From Acidobacteriota bacterium (GTDB lineage Bacteria; Acidobacteriota; Terriglobia; Terriglobales; Acidobacteriaceae), in the NCBI GenBank assembly GCA_013289795.1, contig JABCZH010000007.1:243779-307778 (forward strand): a stretch of DNA of 64,000 nucleotides, written 5' to 3'. Below the pieces are notes generated by a model, which was not told the DNA's origin, ran no database searches, and saw only the letters and a program-made list of their open reading frames with translations. Position 1 is the stretch's first letter, and each line of letters opens with the position of its first letter. This document shows positions 18,073 to 25,855 of the stretch, piece by piece. The position numbers and the translations under genes are program-made.

Positions 18073-19047
18073 ATGCTTTACACTGACTCCTTGGCCGCCA
18101 ATCTCCAACCCTGGCTCGACCGCCTCCGCAACGGCGACCCGCTAACCCTCACTCGCGCCATCACCACAGTAGAAAACCGCTCCCCCGGCTGGTCGGAACT
18201 GCTCAAAGCTGCCTTTCCGCAAACCGGCCACGCCCGCATCCTCGGACTCACCGGCGCTCCGGGCGCTGGAAAGAGCACTCTGGTCGATCAGCTGGCCAAA
18301 CAATATCGCAAGCAGAATCAAACTGTCGGCATCATCGCCGTCGATCCCACCAGCCCTTACACTGGCGGTGCGATTCTCGGCGACCGCATCCGCATGCAAG
18401 ACCACTTTTCCGATCCTGGCATCTACATTCGCAGCATGGCCACTCGCGGGTCCTTGGGCGGCCTGGCTCGCGCCACCGCCGATGTCGCCACCGTACTCGA
18501 CGCCTCCGGCCGCGACCTTGTGATGATCGAGACCGTTGGCGTCGGCCAGGATGAAGTTGACATCGTCCGCGTCGCCGATGTCACCATCGTTATCCTCGTC
18601 CCCGGCATGGGCGACGACGTGCAAAGCATCAAAGCAGGCATCATGGAAATCGCCGACATTTTTGTGATCAACAAAAGTGACCGCGAAGGCGCCGACCGCG
18701 TAGAGCGCGAGATCCGCGCCCTGCAATCGCTTGCCATTCGCAGCGACCGCTGGACTCCGACCATCGTGAAGACCGTAGCCACCGAAGGCACTGGCGTTCC
18801 TGAACTAGTGGCCGCGATTGCCGATTACCAAACCTATCTCGAAGAAGCCAATCTGACCTTGCAACGCCGCGTAGAAAACTGGCAGGAACGGTTGGTTGAG
18901 ATGCTCCGCGACGCTCTGCTGGAGAAAGCCCGCAGCCAGTTCGTAGATGGCAGCGTCGCCCGTTACGCCGCCGAGGTCGCCGAGCACAAACGTGACCCCT
19001 ACACGCTGGTGGAAGAAATCGTCGGTAAGATGGGGAAGACCGCATAG
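18073..19047 (+). CDS. meaB: methylmalonyl-CoA mutase-associated GTPase MeaB
   Basis: MeaB/ArgK is a SIMIBI-class GTPase that loads and protects the B12 cofactor of methylmalonyl-CoA mutase. The 324-residue protein has the P-loop GAPGAGKST (61-69), the MeaB-specific VDPTSPYTGGAILGDRIRM with its two switch regions, METVGVGQ-like ETVGVGQDE (switch II) and the guanine specificity motif NKSDREGADR. The C-terminal dimerisation helix is present. The start is the ATG at 18073. The gene ends two bases before methylmalonyl-CoA epimerase. The mutase itself is not in the window. The context with acyl-CoA dehydrogenase and epimerase supports a propionyl-CoA catabolic role. Confidence 0.93.
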   Translation: MLYTDSLAANLQPWLDRLRNGDPLTLTRAITTVENRSPGWSELLKAAFPQTGHARILGLTGAPGAGKSTLVDQLAKQYRKQNQTVGIIAVDPTSPYTGGAILGDRIRMQDHFSDPGIYIRSMATRGSLGGLARATADVATVLDASGRDLVMIETVGVGQDEVDIVRVADVTIVILVPGMGDDVQSIKAGIMEIADIFVINKSDREGADRVEREIRALQSLAIRSDRWTPTIVKTVATEGTGVPELVAAIADYQTYLEEANLTLQRRVENWQERLVEMLRDALLEKARSQFVDGSVARYAAEVAEHKRDPYTLVEEIVGKMGKTA

Positions 19048-19049
19048 CA

Positions 19050-19445
19050 ATGTTCACCATCGACCATCTCGGCATCGCGGTAAAATCGCTGGCCACAGCC
19101 AAAGCCATCTATCAGAAACTGGGGATGACCATTTCTCCCGAGGAGCTTGTCGAAGCCGAACAGGTCCGCGTAGTGATGGTGCCGGTGGGCGAAGCCCGTC
19201 TGGAACTCCTGGAGCCGACTTCCGAGAACTCCGTGATCGCCAAGTTTATTGCCAAGCATGGCGAAGGCTTGCACCATGTGTCGCTCCGCGTTCCCGACTT
19301 GACCGCAGCCGTCGCTCGCCTGAAAAAAGATGGGGTCCGCCTGGTTTCGGAAGATATCAAGGTCGGAGCCGGAGGGCATCGTTACGTGTTCGTACACCCG
19401 TCCAGCACCGGGGGAGTTCTTTTGGAACTGGTCGAGGGACACTAG
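19050..19445 (+). CDS. mce: methylmalonyl-CoA epimerase
   Basis: This 131-residue vicinal-oxygen-chelate enzyme interconverts (2R)- and (2S)-methylmalonyl-CoA. The two beta-alpha-beta-beta-beta modules are visible, with metal ligands expected in IDHLGIAV (His6), GLHHVSLRV and the C-terminal LLELVEG. The length is that of the bacterial epimerase, and the neighbour meaB makes this assignment much more likely than another VOC enzyme. The start ATG at 19050 follows the meaB stop by two bases, so translation is probably coupled. Downstream, tsaB begins 17 bases after the stop. Confidence 0.92.
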   Translation: MFTIDHLGIAVKSLATAKAIYQKLGMTISPEELVEAEQVRVVMVPVGEARLELLEPTSENSVIAKFIAKHGEGLHHVSLRVPDLTAAVARLKKDGVRLVSEDIKVGAGGHRYVFVHPSSTGGVLLELVEGH

Positions 19446-19462
19446 CCGGCGAAGCAAAACCC

Positions 19463-20122
19463 ATGCTCCTTCTCGCCATCGACACTTCCGGAAAAGACGG
19501 TAGCATCGCCCTCGCCAACTGCCACGCCGACGATTGTAAGATCCTCGGTCTGGCCCCCCTTGACGGCGGAGCATTCTCCGCGCAACTCGTTCCCCAAATC
19601 GCTGCCTTGCTGAAAGAGCACGCCCTCACGAAAAATGACATCGGGGCCTTTGCCGCCACTTCCGGCCCGGGTTCGTTCACCGGATTGCGCGTAGGTCTGG
19701 CGGCAATAAAGGCCCTCGCCGAGGTGTTAGCGAAACCCATCGCCGCCGTTTCATTGCTGGAGGCAATCACCGCCAACGTGCAAGGTCCCGTCCTCGCTGC
19801 TATGGACGCAGGCCGCAAAGAAGTCTACGTCCGCCAGCCAGACGGCTCTGAATCTCTACTAACGCAGGAGGAGTTCCTTGGTGCGGCGCGAGATCAACTG
19901 ATACGAACTCCCGATAAGTCCATAGCCGACCTTGCCCACGCCGCGAATCTCAAAGTCGAAGAGGTCCCCCGGTCGCGCAGCGACGCCATCGCCCGCCTCG
20001 GCTGGAAGAAAATTCAGTCGGGCCAGACCATCTCGCCCGAAGCGCTGGATGCCAACTACATTCGTCGCTCCGATCAGATCTTTGCAAAGAGCATCTACCA
20101 GAAACTAGAAACCGGAAACTAG
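19463..20122 (+). CDS. tsaB: tRNA threonylcarbamoyladenosine protein TsaB
   Basis: TsaB (219 residues) forms the scaffold heterodimer with TsaD for the t6A modification of tRNAs that read ANN codons. The N-terminus LLAIDTSGKDGSIAL, the conserved AATSGPGSFTGLRVGLA and the interface region are typical, and the length is close to the usual 220-230. I start at the ATG at 19463; the frame is open further upstream but that part overlaps mce and has no family character. The last six residues (KLETGN) and the stop codon are encoded by a heptamer array, so the natural C-terminus may have been altered by it. rimI follows at 10 bases, a pairing seen in many bacteria. Confidence 0.92.
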   Translation: MLLLAIDTSGKDGSIALANCHADDCKILGLAPLDGGAFSAQLVPQIAALLKEHALTKNDIGAFAATSGPGSFTGLRVGLAAIKALAEVLAKPIAAVSLLEAITANVQGPVLAAMDAGRKEVYVRQPDGSESLLTQEEFLGAARDQLIRTPDKSIADLAHAANLKVEEVPRSRSDAIARLGWKKIQSGQTISPEALDANYIRRSDQIFAKSIYQKLETGN

Positions 20123-20128
20123 AAACTC
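20101..20128 (+). repeat. heptamer array inside the 3' end of tsaB
   Basis: Four units (GAAACTA, GAAACCG, GAAACTA, GAAACTC) overlap the last codons and the stop of tsaB. The first 27 bases equal those of the array after fabH at 3272. The rimI start at 20133 follows four bases later. Confidence 0.85.
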
Positions 20129-20132
20129 GGCC

Positions 20133-20576
20133 TTGATCCGCCCCGCCACTCTCGAAGATGTCCCTGCTCTCGTCGCCCTGGACAAGCATGCCGTCACCGC
20201 CGCCCACTGGTCTACCGAGCAATATCGGGCCGTGTTCTCCCCCAACGAAATTTCCCGCATCGCCCTGGTGATTGAAGACCGCGGCACGATCCAGGGTTTC
20301 CTCGTGGCCCGCAGTGTCGCTTTAGAGTGGGAACTTGAAAACATTGCCATCGCCGGCCCTGCCCGCCGTCGTGGCCTCGGAACCCGGCTCCTCGGCGAGT
20401 TTCTCAAAGCCGCTCGCTCCCGCGGTGCGACTGCCGTTTTCCTCGAGGTCCGAGAATCCAACTCGGCCGCCCGCCGCTTGTACGAAAAATGGGCCTTCGC
20501 CGAGAGCGGTCGTCGCGCCAACTATTACCTGAATCCCGCAGAGGCCGCCATCACCTATCGCCTGGACTTTTCCTGA
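20133..20576 (+). CDS. rimI: ribosomal-protein-alanine N-acetyltransferase (GNAT)
   Basis: This 147-residue GNAT enzyme probably acetylates the N-terminal Ala of ribosomal protein S18 in the cytoplasm. The fold is visible from the N-terminal IRPATLEDVPAL, the acetyl-CoA pyrophosphate loop RRRGLGTRLL and the RimI-like LEVRESNSAARRLYEKWAF followed by RRANYYLNPAEAAITYRL. Position right after tsaB supports RimI over another acetyltransferase. The start codon is TTG at 20133. No clear ribosome site is present because the heptamer array occupies the leader, so expression may rely on coupling to tsaB. Confidence 0.9.
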   Translation: MIRPATLEDVPALVALDKHAVTAAHWSTEQYRAVFSPNEISRIALVIEDRGTIQGFLVARSVALEWELENIAIAGPARRRGLGTRLLGEFLKAARSRGATAVFLEVRESNSAARRLYEKWAFAESGRRANYYLNPAEAAITYRLDFS

Positions 20577-20718
20577 CTGCACCGCATCAGGTGCACGTGC
20601 GCCGCAGCCCCCGCAACTCACTGATAACCCTCAACATCCACCTATGAAATTTCGGATTGAAGCGGTTCAAGTCCTATGGTAACGTCTAGACTGACAACCC
20701 GGTTAGGAGGTCTGCTGG

Positions 20719-20949
20719 ATGTTAACTTCTAGAGACCAACTCTTGAACAATCACGAAGAGTTCCGTCAATTGGTGCTAGAGCATACGCAATACGAACAAC
20801 GTCTCGATTCACTCACGCAAAAACGCTATCTCACAGACGACGAAAAGCTGGAAGAAGTGCGCTTGAAAAAGCTGAAGCTCCGCCTCAAGGATCAAATGCA
20901 AAGTATTGAGCGGCAGTTCCAGCAGGTCGGACAAAACCAGGTCGCTTAA
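20719..20949 (+). CDS. DUF465 (YdcH-like) small coiled-coil protein
   Basis: This 76-residue protein is almost entirely helical and charged. It has the DUF465 pattern: an early EFRQLVLEHTQYEQRLD segment, then TDDEKLEEVRLKKLKLRLKDQM. Proteins of this family form short antiparallel coiled coils; their role is not established. The start is supported by AGGAGG nine bases before the ATG. A possible promoter is TTGAAG with TAACGT 17 bases downstream (20657-20685). A good terminator follows at 21010, so it is probably a single-gene transcript. Confidence 0.88.
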   Translation: MLTSRDQLLNNHEEFRQLVLEHTQYEQRLDSLTQKRYLTDDEKLEEVRLKKLKLRLKDQMQSIERQFQQVGQNQVA

Positions 20950-21009
20950 TAGATCTTCAGGCTCCCGCCGCGGCCTTGGGCCGCCGAGGGAACTGCCTCG
21001 TTCGTAGCC

Positions 21010-21032
21010 GGCGCGCAAAGCGCCTCTTTTTT
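21010..21032 (+). terminator. rho-independent terminator after the DUF465 gene
   Basis: GGCGC and GCGCC form a stem around a five-base loop, followed by TCTTTTTT. It lies about 60 bases after the DUF465 stop and before psd. Confidence 0.8.
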
Positions 21033-21095
21033 GTCCTTAATCTGAAAATCCTGCCTCACTTGTCATCCTGAACTATAATCTCGCTATCTCCCCCA

Positions 21096-21761
21096 ATGGT
21101 TCGCGACGCCTACTATTACGCGCTTCCACTCCTCGCCGCTGCCGCGCTGGTGGGGTGGCTTGCCGCTCCGCTGTGGGCGTTGCCTGCGGTTCTGCTGGCG
21201 GCTTTTTTCTTGTGGTTCTTTCGCGATCCAGAACGCACCGTTCCCGCGGCGCCCCATCTGCTGGTCTCGCCCGCCGACGGCAAAGTAACCAACATTTGCC
21301 GGACTACTTTCGAGGGGGTTTCCTACCTCCACATCAGCATTTTTCTGAATGTCTTTGACGTACACGTGAACCGTTCCCCAATCAGCGGTTTCATTCGGCG
21401 CGTCAGCTATCAGAAAGGCAAGTTCCTCAACGCCATGAATCCCGCTTCTGCCGAACAAAATGAACAGAACTTGGTGGCAGTCGAAGGCGAGGGCCAAACC
21501 GTGATCTTCAAACAGATTGCCGGACTTCTGGCTCGCAGGATTGTCTTCACCAGGAACCTGGGCGATCACGTCGAACGCGGCGAGCGCATTGGCCTTATCA
21601 AGTTCGGTTCCCGCGTGGACGTTCTGTTCGCAACCTCGGCTGGCATTCAGGTTAAAGTTGGAGACCGGGTAAAGGGCGGATCAAGCGTGCTCGCCCACTT
21701 GACCGCCAAAAGTCAACTGGTGACGGCCGGCGCCGAAGGCGCCCGCCAAGGAGCAAGGTGA
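21096..21761 (+). CDS. psd: phosphatidylserine decarboxylase proenzyme
   Basis: The 221-residue protein is the short (PSD-A) form. It decarboxylates phosphatidylserine to phosphatidylethanolamine at the inner membrane after self-cleavage to a pyruvoyl enzyme. Two hydrophobic segments near the N-terminus (about 8-27 and 29-45) anchor it. Conserved features are [28 protein letters not shown] sequence, and the cleavage site Gly-Ser in [11 protein letters not shown] near residue 170. The motif has FGS where many enzymes have LGS. The start ATG is at 21096. Its stop overlaps the pssA start (TGATG), so the two steps of PE synthesis are coupled. An abbreviated TTGTCATCCTGA phrase lies just upstream. 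Confidence 0.93.
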   Translation: MVRDAYYYALPLLAAAALVGWLAAPLWALPAVLLAAFFLWFFRDPERTVPAAPHLLVSPADGKVTNICRTTFEGVSYLHISIFLNVFDVHVNRSPISGFIRRVSYQKGKFLNAMNPASAEQNEQNLVAVEGEGQTVIFKQIAGLLARRIVFTRNLGDHVERGERIGLIKFGSRVDVLFATSAGIQVKVGDRVKGGSSVLAHLTAKSQLVTAGAEGARQGAR

Positions 21762-22663
21762 TGGACTCGGAACTCCCTGACCTTCCCCGACGACGCCGCG
21801 ATGACCGCGGACAAGACCGTGCCTCCGGACGCATGCGCAAAGGCATGTACATTCTGCCGTCGCTTTTCACCACCGCGAATATCGCCGCTGGCTACTACGC
21901 CATTTTGCAAGTGACCCATGCCACCGCTCAGGAGCCGTGGCATTTTGACAACGCCGCTATCGCCATCGGGTTCGCTGTACTCTTCGACGGCCTCGACGGC
22001 CGCATCGCACGCATGACCAAAACCAGCAGCGACTTTGGCAAGGAACTCGATTCCCTCGCCGATGTCATCACCTTCGGCGTCGCCCCTGCCATGCTCGCCT
22101 GGATGTGGGGTTTTCGCCAGTTGCCGGTCTTCCTGGGTTCCTCCGAACTAACCGGCAAGATGGTTCAACTCGGCGCCATCGCTAGCTTTTTGTTTCTCAT
22201 GGCGGGGGCAAGTCGCCTGGCGCGTTTCAACATCACCTCCAATCCTCAACCCTCGAATCCCGGCCGTCCAGGAAAGAAGTATTTCGTGGGCATGCCCATT
22301 CCAGCGGGCGCTGGCGTCATCGCCGCGGTGGTACATTTTTCCGCCGGTGATCCCATCTCCTCCCTCTGGAGTTGCATCACCTGGATGCTCATCACCGTTG
22401 CCACCGCCTATCTGATGGTCAGCACCTGGCGCTTCTACAGCTTCAAAGACATTGATTTTCGCTCCCGGCAGCCCTTTCGCCTGATCATCCTGTTTGCGCT
22501 GTTATTCGCCGGTATCTGGTTCTTCTCCCGGCAATTGTTGTTCGTTCTCGCGCTCACCTACATGGCTTCGGGTGTCATTTGGCGTTTGCAGTGGGTTTTC
22601 CGCCGCCGCGGCAATCCCCCTCCGCCTGCGCCTACTTATAAGGAAGCATCGCAGCCCTCATGA
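21761..22663 (+). CDS. pssA: CDP-diacylglycerol--serine O-phosphatidyltransferase
   Basis: This integral membrane enzyme of 300 residues makes phosphatidylserine from CDP-diacylglycerol and serine. The CDP-alcohol phosphatidyltransferase signature is complete: DGLDGRIAR, then eight residues, G, KELDSLAD. About seven membrane segments follow. The ATG at 21761 overlaps the psd stop; a GTG one codon earlier is possible. The N-terminus is charged and arginine-rich. The family of membrane PssA with this signature is the type II enzyme. It overlaps the next gene by four bases (ATGA). Confidence 0.94.
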   Translation: MDSELPDLPRRRRDDRGQDRASGRMRKGMYILPSLFTTANIAAGYYAILQVTHATAQEPWHFDNAAIAIGFAVLFDGLDGRIARMTKTSSDFGKELDSLADVITFGVAPAMLAWMWGFRQLPVFLGSSELTGKMVQLGAIASFLFLMAGASRLARFNITSNPQPSNPGRPGKKYFVGMPIPAGAGVIAAVVHFSAGDPISSLWSCITWMLITVATAYLMVSTWRFYSFKDIDFRSRQPFRLIILFALLFAGIWFFSRQLLFVLALTYMASGVIWRLQWVFRRRGNPPPPAPTYKEASQPS

Positions 22664-23739
22664 GTTCGAACTTGAAATCGCCTGCCGTTTCTCACGCCGA
22701 CCCGACCCGCGCAGGCAGCTTCTACCGCGTGGCCATCGTCGGCGCCGGATCGCTCCAGGGCAAGGAGTTGGCCGAGGTCCTCAACGACCGCAATTTTCCC
22801 TCGCTGGACGTCAAGCTGTTGGACGACGACGAATCCCTGGGCAAGCTTGAGGCCTTGGGTGATGAGGTCACCTTCATCCAGAAGGTGCGCGCAGAAGAAT
22901 TCCGCCATATCGACTTCAGTTTTTTCGTCGCTGATCCCCAGTCTGCCCGCAAGACCTGGAAGATCGCCCGCGACGCCGGCTCCGACATCGTCGATTTGAC
23001 CTACGCTCTCGAGGACGAACCCGGAGCCGCTTTGCGCTCCCCTTGGATCGAGCGATTGCTAGCTCGACCCTTGGTCCCCCAACTGCAACCAGGACCCGTG
23101 GTGACCGCGCATCCCGCCTCCGTCGTGCTGGCTCTGCTGATGCTTCGGGTGCAGAAAGCCGCAAAGATCGTTCGAGCGTCCGCCACCGTCTTCGAGCCTG
23201 CCTCCGAACACGGTCAAAAGGGCATGGATGAACTCCACCAGCAAACCGTCAACCTCCTCTCCTTTCAGCAACTGCCCAAGACGGTGTTTGATGCCCAGGT
23301 CGCCTTCAACATGTTGGCCCGCTACGGCGAACAAGCTACACCCGCGCTAGCAGTCATCGAGAACCGCGTACGCAAGCACTACCGCAAAATCGCGGGAGCG
23401 TCCGCTCCTGATTTGTCCCTGCTCCTGCTGCAGGCGCCTATCTTTCACGGGCACGCCTTCGCTCTGCACATCGAAATCGATCAACAAGTGGATATCCAGA
23501 GCATTTCGCAAGCTCTTTCAGGAGAGCACGTCAACCTCACGCTAGGCGCCGATGACGCCCCCAGCAACGTGAACGCAGCGGGACAATCCGATATTCAACT
23601 TTCGGTTCTCACGGATTCCGATCATTCCCACAGTTTCTGGTTGTGGGCCGCTTCCGACAATCTGCGGGTGGCTGCGTCGACCGCAGTCGAATGTGCCGAG
23701 AGCATGGCCGCCGCCCGCCCCCGAGGCAAGATTCAATGA
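22660..23739 (+). CDS. Asd/semialdehyde-dehydrogenase-like protein lacking the catalytic cysteine
   Basis: The 359-residue protein has the fold signs of aspartate-semialdehyde dehydrogenase: a dinucleotide-binding VAIVGAGSLQGKEL (24-37), the dimerisation domain and a C-terminal IFHGHAFALHIEID resembling the GHS motif. The catalytic segment NPNCST is replaced by AHPASV (150-155), so no cysteine is available. The conserved Arg before VPVxxGH is also absent (LLQAPIFHGH). It is probably not a dehydrogenase; a regulatory or structural role, or a different reaction, is inferred. It overlaps pssA by four bases and lptE by four bases, so it is made together with envelope genes. True asd must be elsewhere. 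Confidence 0.75.
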   Translation: MSSNLKSPAVSHADPTRAGSFYRVAIVGAGSLQGKELAEVLNDRNFPSLDVKLLDDDESLGKLEALGDEVTFIQKVRAEEFRHIDFSFFVADPQSARKTWKIARDAGSDIVDLTYALEDEPGAALRSPWIERLLARPLVPQLQPGPVVTAHPASVVLALLMLRVQKAAKIVRASATVFEPASEHGQKGMDELHQQTVNLLSFQQLPKTVFDAQVAFNMLARYGEQATPALAVIENRVRKHYRKIAGASAPDLSLLLLQAPIFHGHAFALHIEIDQQVDIQSISQALSGEHVNLTLGADDAPSNVNAAGQSDIQLSVLTDSDHSHSFWLWAASDNLRVAASTAVECAESMAAARPRGKIQ

Positions 23740-24260
23740 GCGGCGAAATCCGCACAGCTTTCCTTTGGCTGCTCTGTCTGCTAACCCTCAGCTGCGGCTA
23801 CCACACCGCCGGCAAGGTCGACACCATTCCCGAGAACGTTCGCACCATCGCCATCCCCGCGTTCGTCAACCAAACCCACACCTACAAAATTGAACAGATG
23901 CTCACAGCCGCGGTCGTCCGTGAAATGATCACCCGCACTCACTACCACATCATCAGCCAGACCGACGCCGATGCCGACGCAACCCTGAAAGGCACTGTGC
24001 TCTCGACCTATACCACGCCCATGACCTACGACTCGCAGACCGGCCGCGCCGCCAGCGTACTGGTCGTCATCTCTATGAGCGTGTCTTTGAAAGACAAGCA
24101 AGGCAAAGTCCTCTACCAAAACGATGCCTACTTGTTCCGTGAGCAATACGAGGTTTCCCGCGACCCCAACAGTTTCTTCGAAGAAGACACGCCCGCCTAC
24201 CAGCGCCTTTCTCGTGACTTTGCCCAGACTCTGGTTTCGAATATTCTGGAAGGATTCTGA
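23736..24260 (+). CDS. lptE: LPS-assembly lipoprotein LptE
   Basis: LptE is the outer-membrane lipoprotein that plugs the LptD barrel for LPS insertion. The 174-residue product has a signal segment and a lipobox-like LTLSC (Cys20) followed by GYHTAG, the usual LptE start. The TIAIPAFVNQTHTYKIEQMLTAAV stretch (split as TIAIPAFVNQ and THTYKIEQML) and AYQRLSRDFAQTLVSNILEGF close the domain. I use the ATG at 23736, which overlaps the previous stop (ATGA). Its own stop overlaps holA by one base. The lptE-holA arrangement is widespread in Gram-negative bacteria and strengthens both calls. Confidence 0.9.
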   Translation: MSGEIRTAFLWLLCLLTLSCGYHTAGKVDTIPENVRTIAIPAFVNQTHTYKIEQMLTAAVVREMITRTHYHIISQTDADADATLKGTVLSTYTTPMTYDSQTGRAASVLVVISMSVSLKDKQGKVLYQNDAYLFREQYEVSRDPNSFFEEDTPAYQRLSRDFAQTLVSNILEGF

Positions 24261-25384
24261 TGCGCGCCTTCGCCCAGGCCGACCGATTTGTTTCCGAAGT
24301 ACAGGCCCGCAAGCTGCGTCCGGCTTATGTCTTCGTGGGAGATGAAGTCTTCTTCCGCAAGCGCTGTCGGGAGGCCATCATCGAGCATCTGGTGCCTGCC
24401 GACCTGCGGGACTTCAGCCTCTTCGAATTCGATCTCGCCGACACCGACCTCGCCGAAGTCCTCGACCGTGCCCGCACCCCGTCGCTGATGGCGCCTTTCC
24501 AGGTCTTCTTCGTCCGCGGTGTAAAAAATCTTTTCGGCCGTGGCTCGAACGAAGAAAAGCTCGCCGCCATCGAAGCCTACTGCAAGGATCCCAATCCCGA
24601 CGCCGTCCTGATCTTCGTCGCTGACCACATCAGCATTCCTGCCGACGCCCGTCGCATGGAGATGACCGACAAAGACCGCTACGAGCGCATTCGTGAATCC
24701 ATGGGCAGCTTCTGCGCTATTGTCGAGCTATCGCGCGTCGAGGAAAGCGAAGCAGTCCGCTGGATCGGCGAATACTGCCTCACCCAAGACGTAAAGATCG
24801 ACGCCGACGCCTCCCGCGAATTGGTCGATGCCCTCGGCGGCGACATGATGATGGTCTCGAACGAGATCGAAAAACTGATTCTCTACGTAGGAGAGAAGAA
24901 ACACATCACCCTGGGCGACGTCGAAACCATGGTGCTGGCCGCCAAGCAGCGGTCTTTATATGAGCTCACCGACGCCATCTCCGCCAAAGACCGCGTCCGC
25001 GCTCTCGAAATGCTCGACGCCATTCTCACCACCGGTGACGGCGACGAAGCCGCCATCGGCCATCTCTACATGCTGGCCAAAACTTTCCGCCAGATGCTAG
25101 TGATCTTAGAACGCAACGTCCGCGACCAGCGCATGTTGTGGGCCGCATTGTGGCAAGGATTCCGCGTCCCTCCATTCGCCGCCGATGACATCATCCGCCA
25201 AGCCCGCCGCTACAAATCAAAACGAGAATTGACCCGAGCCATCCGCCTGGTCGCCAAGACAGACTTGGCCCTGCGCTCGAATCCCACCAGCAAGCGCATG
25301 GTCCTCGAAAAGTTGGTGCTGGATTTAACTGCCGAACTGAAGCCGGAGGTTCCAGGTTGGTCGCAGGAAGAATTACCAGTGTGA
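24260..25384 (+). CDS. holA: DNA polymerase III subunit delta
   Basis: HolA (374 residues, somewhat longer than the 340 of E. coli) is the wrench of the clamp loader that opens the beta sliding clamp. Family landmarks are AYVFVGDEVFFRKRC near the start, a beta-contact region FDLADTDLAEVLDRARTPSLM (split as FDLADTDLAEV and LDRARTPSL), the helical C-terminal GDVETMVLAAKQRSLYELTDAI-like region (GDVETMVLAA and SLYELTDAI) and the final LALRSNPTSKRMVLEKLVLDL (LALRSNPTS and MVLEKLVLDL). The ATG shares a base with the lptE stop. It is the last gene of the run from psd onward and converges on rpsT across a hairpin made of heptamer arrays. Confidence 0.92.
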   Translation: MRAFAQADRFVSEVQARKLRPAYVFVGDEVFFRKRCREAIIEHLVPADLRDFSLFEFDLADTDLAEVLDRARTPSLMAPFQVFFVRGVKNLFGRGSNEEKLAAIEAYCKDPNPDAVLIFVADHISIPADARRMEMTDKDRYERIRESMGSFCAIVELSRVEESEAVRWIGEYCLTQDVKIDADASRELVDALGGDMMMVSNEIEKLILYVGEKKHITLGDVETMVLAAKQRSLYELTDAISAKDRVRALEMLDAILTTGDGDEAAIGHLYMLAKTFRQMLVILERNVRDQRMLWAALWQGFRVPPFAADDIIRQARRYKSKRELTRAIRLVAKTDLALRSNPTSKRMVLEKLVLDLTAELKPEVPGWSQEELPV

Positions 25385-25391
25385 GGAAGGC

Positions 25392-25467
25392 TTCTAGCCG
25401 CTAGCTCCTAGCTTCTCGGGAGCCAAAGGCTTTCACGCAGGAGCTAGAAGCTAGCAGCTAGAAGCTG
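25392..25467. repeat. two inverted heptamer arrays forming a hairpin between holA and rpsT
   Basis: Four units on the left (TTCTAGC, CGCTAGC, TCCTAGC, TTCTCGG at 25392-25419) are followed by 20 bases and four units on the right (GGAGCTA, GAAGCTA, GCAGCTA, GAAGCTG at 25440-25467). The right array is close to the reverse complement of the left, so a long imperfect hairpin can form. Each array starts within about eight bases of a stop codon, holA on the plus strand and rpsT on the minus strand. It may act as a bidirectional terminator, although it has no long T-run. Confidence 0.8.
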
Positions 25468-25472
25468 ATTTT

Positions 25473-25736
25473 CTACTTCACCGCATGCAATCGCGCACTC
25501 AACCGCGACTTATACCGCGACGCGGTATTGTTATGGATCACGCCCTTCTGCACTGCTTTGTCCAGCGCAGAAACCGTCTGCCGGAACACCTGTTCCGCCG
25601 CCTTCTTGTCACCCTTGGTGAGTGCCTCGCGCAATTGCCGCAGGGCAGAGCGCAAACGCGACGTGTTGGCCCGGTTCCGGGCAGTTCGTTTCTCAGTCTG
25701 ACGGGCGCGTTTCAGCGCCGAAAAATGATTAGCCAT
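25473..25736 (-). CDS. rpsT: 30S ribosomal protein S20
   Basis: S20 (87 residues) binds 16S rRNA early in 30S assembly. The sequence is the typical basic helical protein: [20 protein letters not shown] at the start, [20 protein letters not shown] in the middle and [18 protein letters not shown] at the end. The [12 protein letters not shown] motif is diagnostic. The start is the ATG at 25736. The gene is monocistronic as usual, convergent with holA. Confidence 0.96.
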   Translation of the reverse strand: MANHFSALKRARQTEKRTARNRANTSRLRSALRQLREALTKGDKKAAEQVFRQTVSALDKAVQKGVIHNNTASRYKSRLSARLHAVK

Positions 25737-25819
25737 GGAAGCTTATTTACCTTCGCTTGAATGTCGTTGAGTCTAAATCGGCAGGCCGATTCCAACCTGC
25801 TTATTCTACGGGACTAACT

Positions 25820-25844
25820 CCCACCCGGTCAAACCGGTAGTGGG
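25820..25844 (-). terminator. possible terminator hairpin after the NTF2-like gene
   Basis: On the minus strand CCCACTACCGG and CCGGGTGGG can pair around a short TTTGA loop, 12 bases after the stop at 25856. There is no strong T-run, so termination is uncertain. Confidence 0.4.
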
Positions 25845-25855
25845 CTGTTCTGAGA

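Noticed and set aside
18947..19462. N-terminal extension of the tsaB frame
   Set aside because: It overlaps meaB and mce in another frame and contains no TsaB residues; the ATG at 19463 gives the normal protein.
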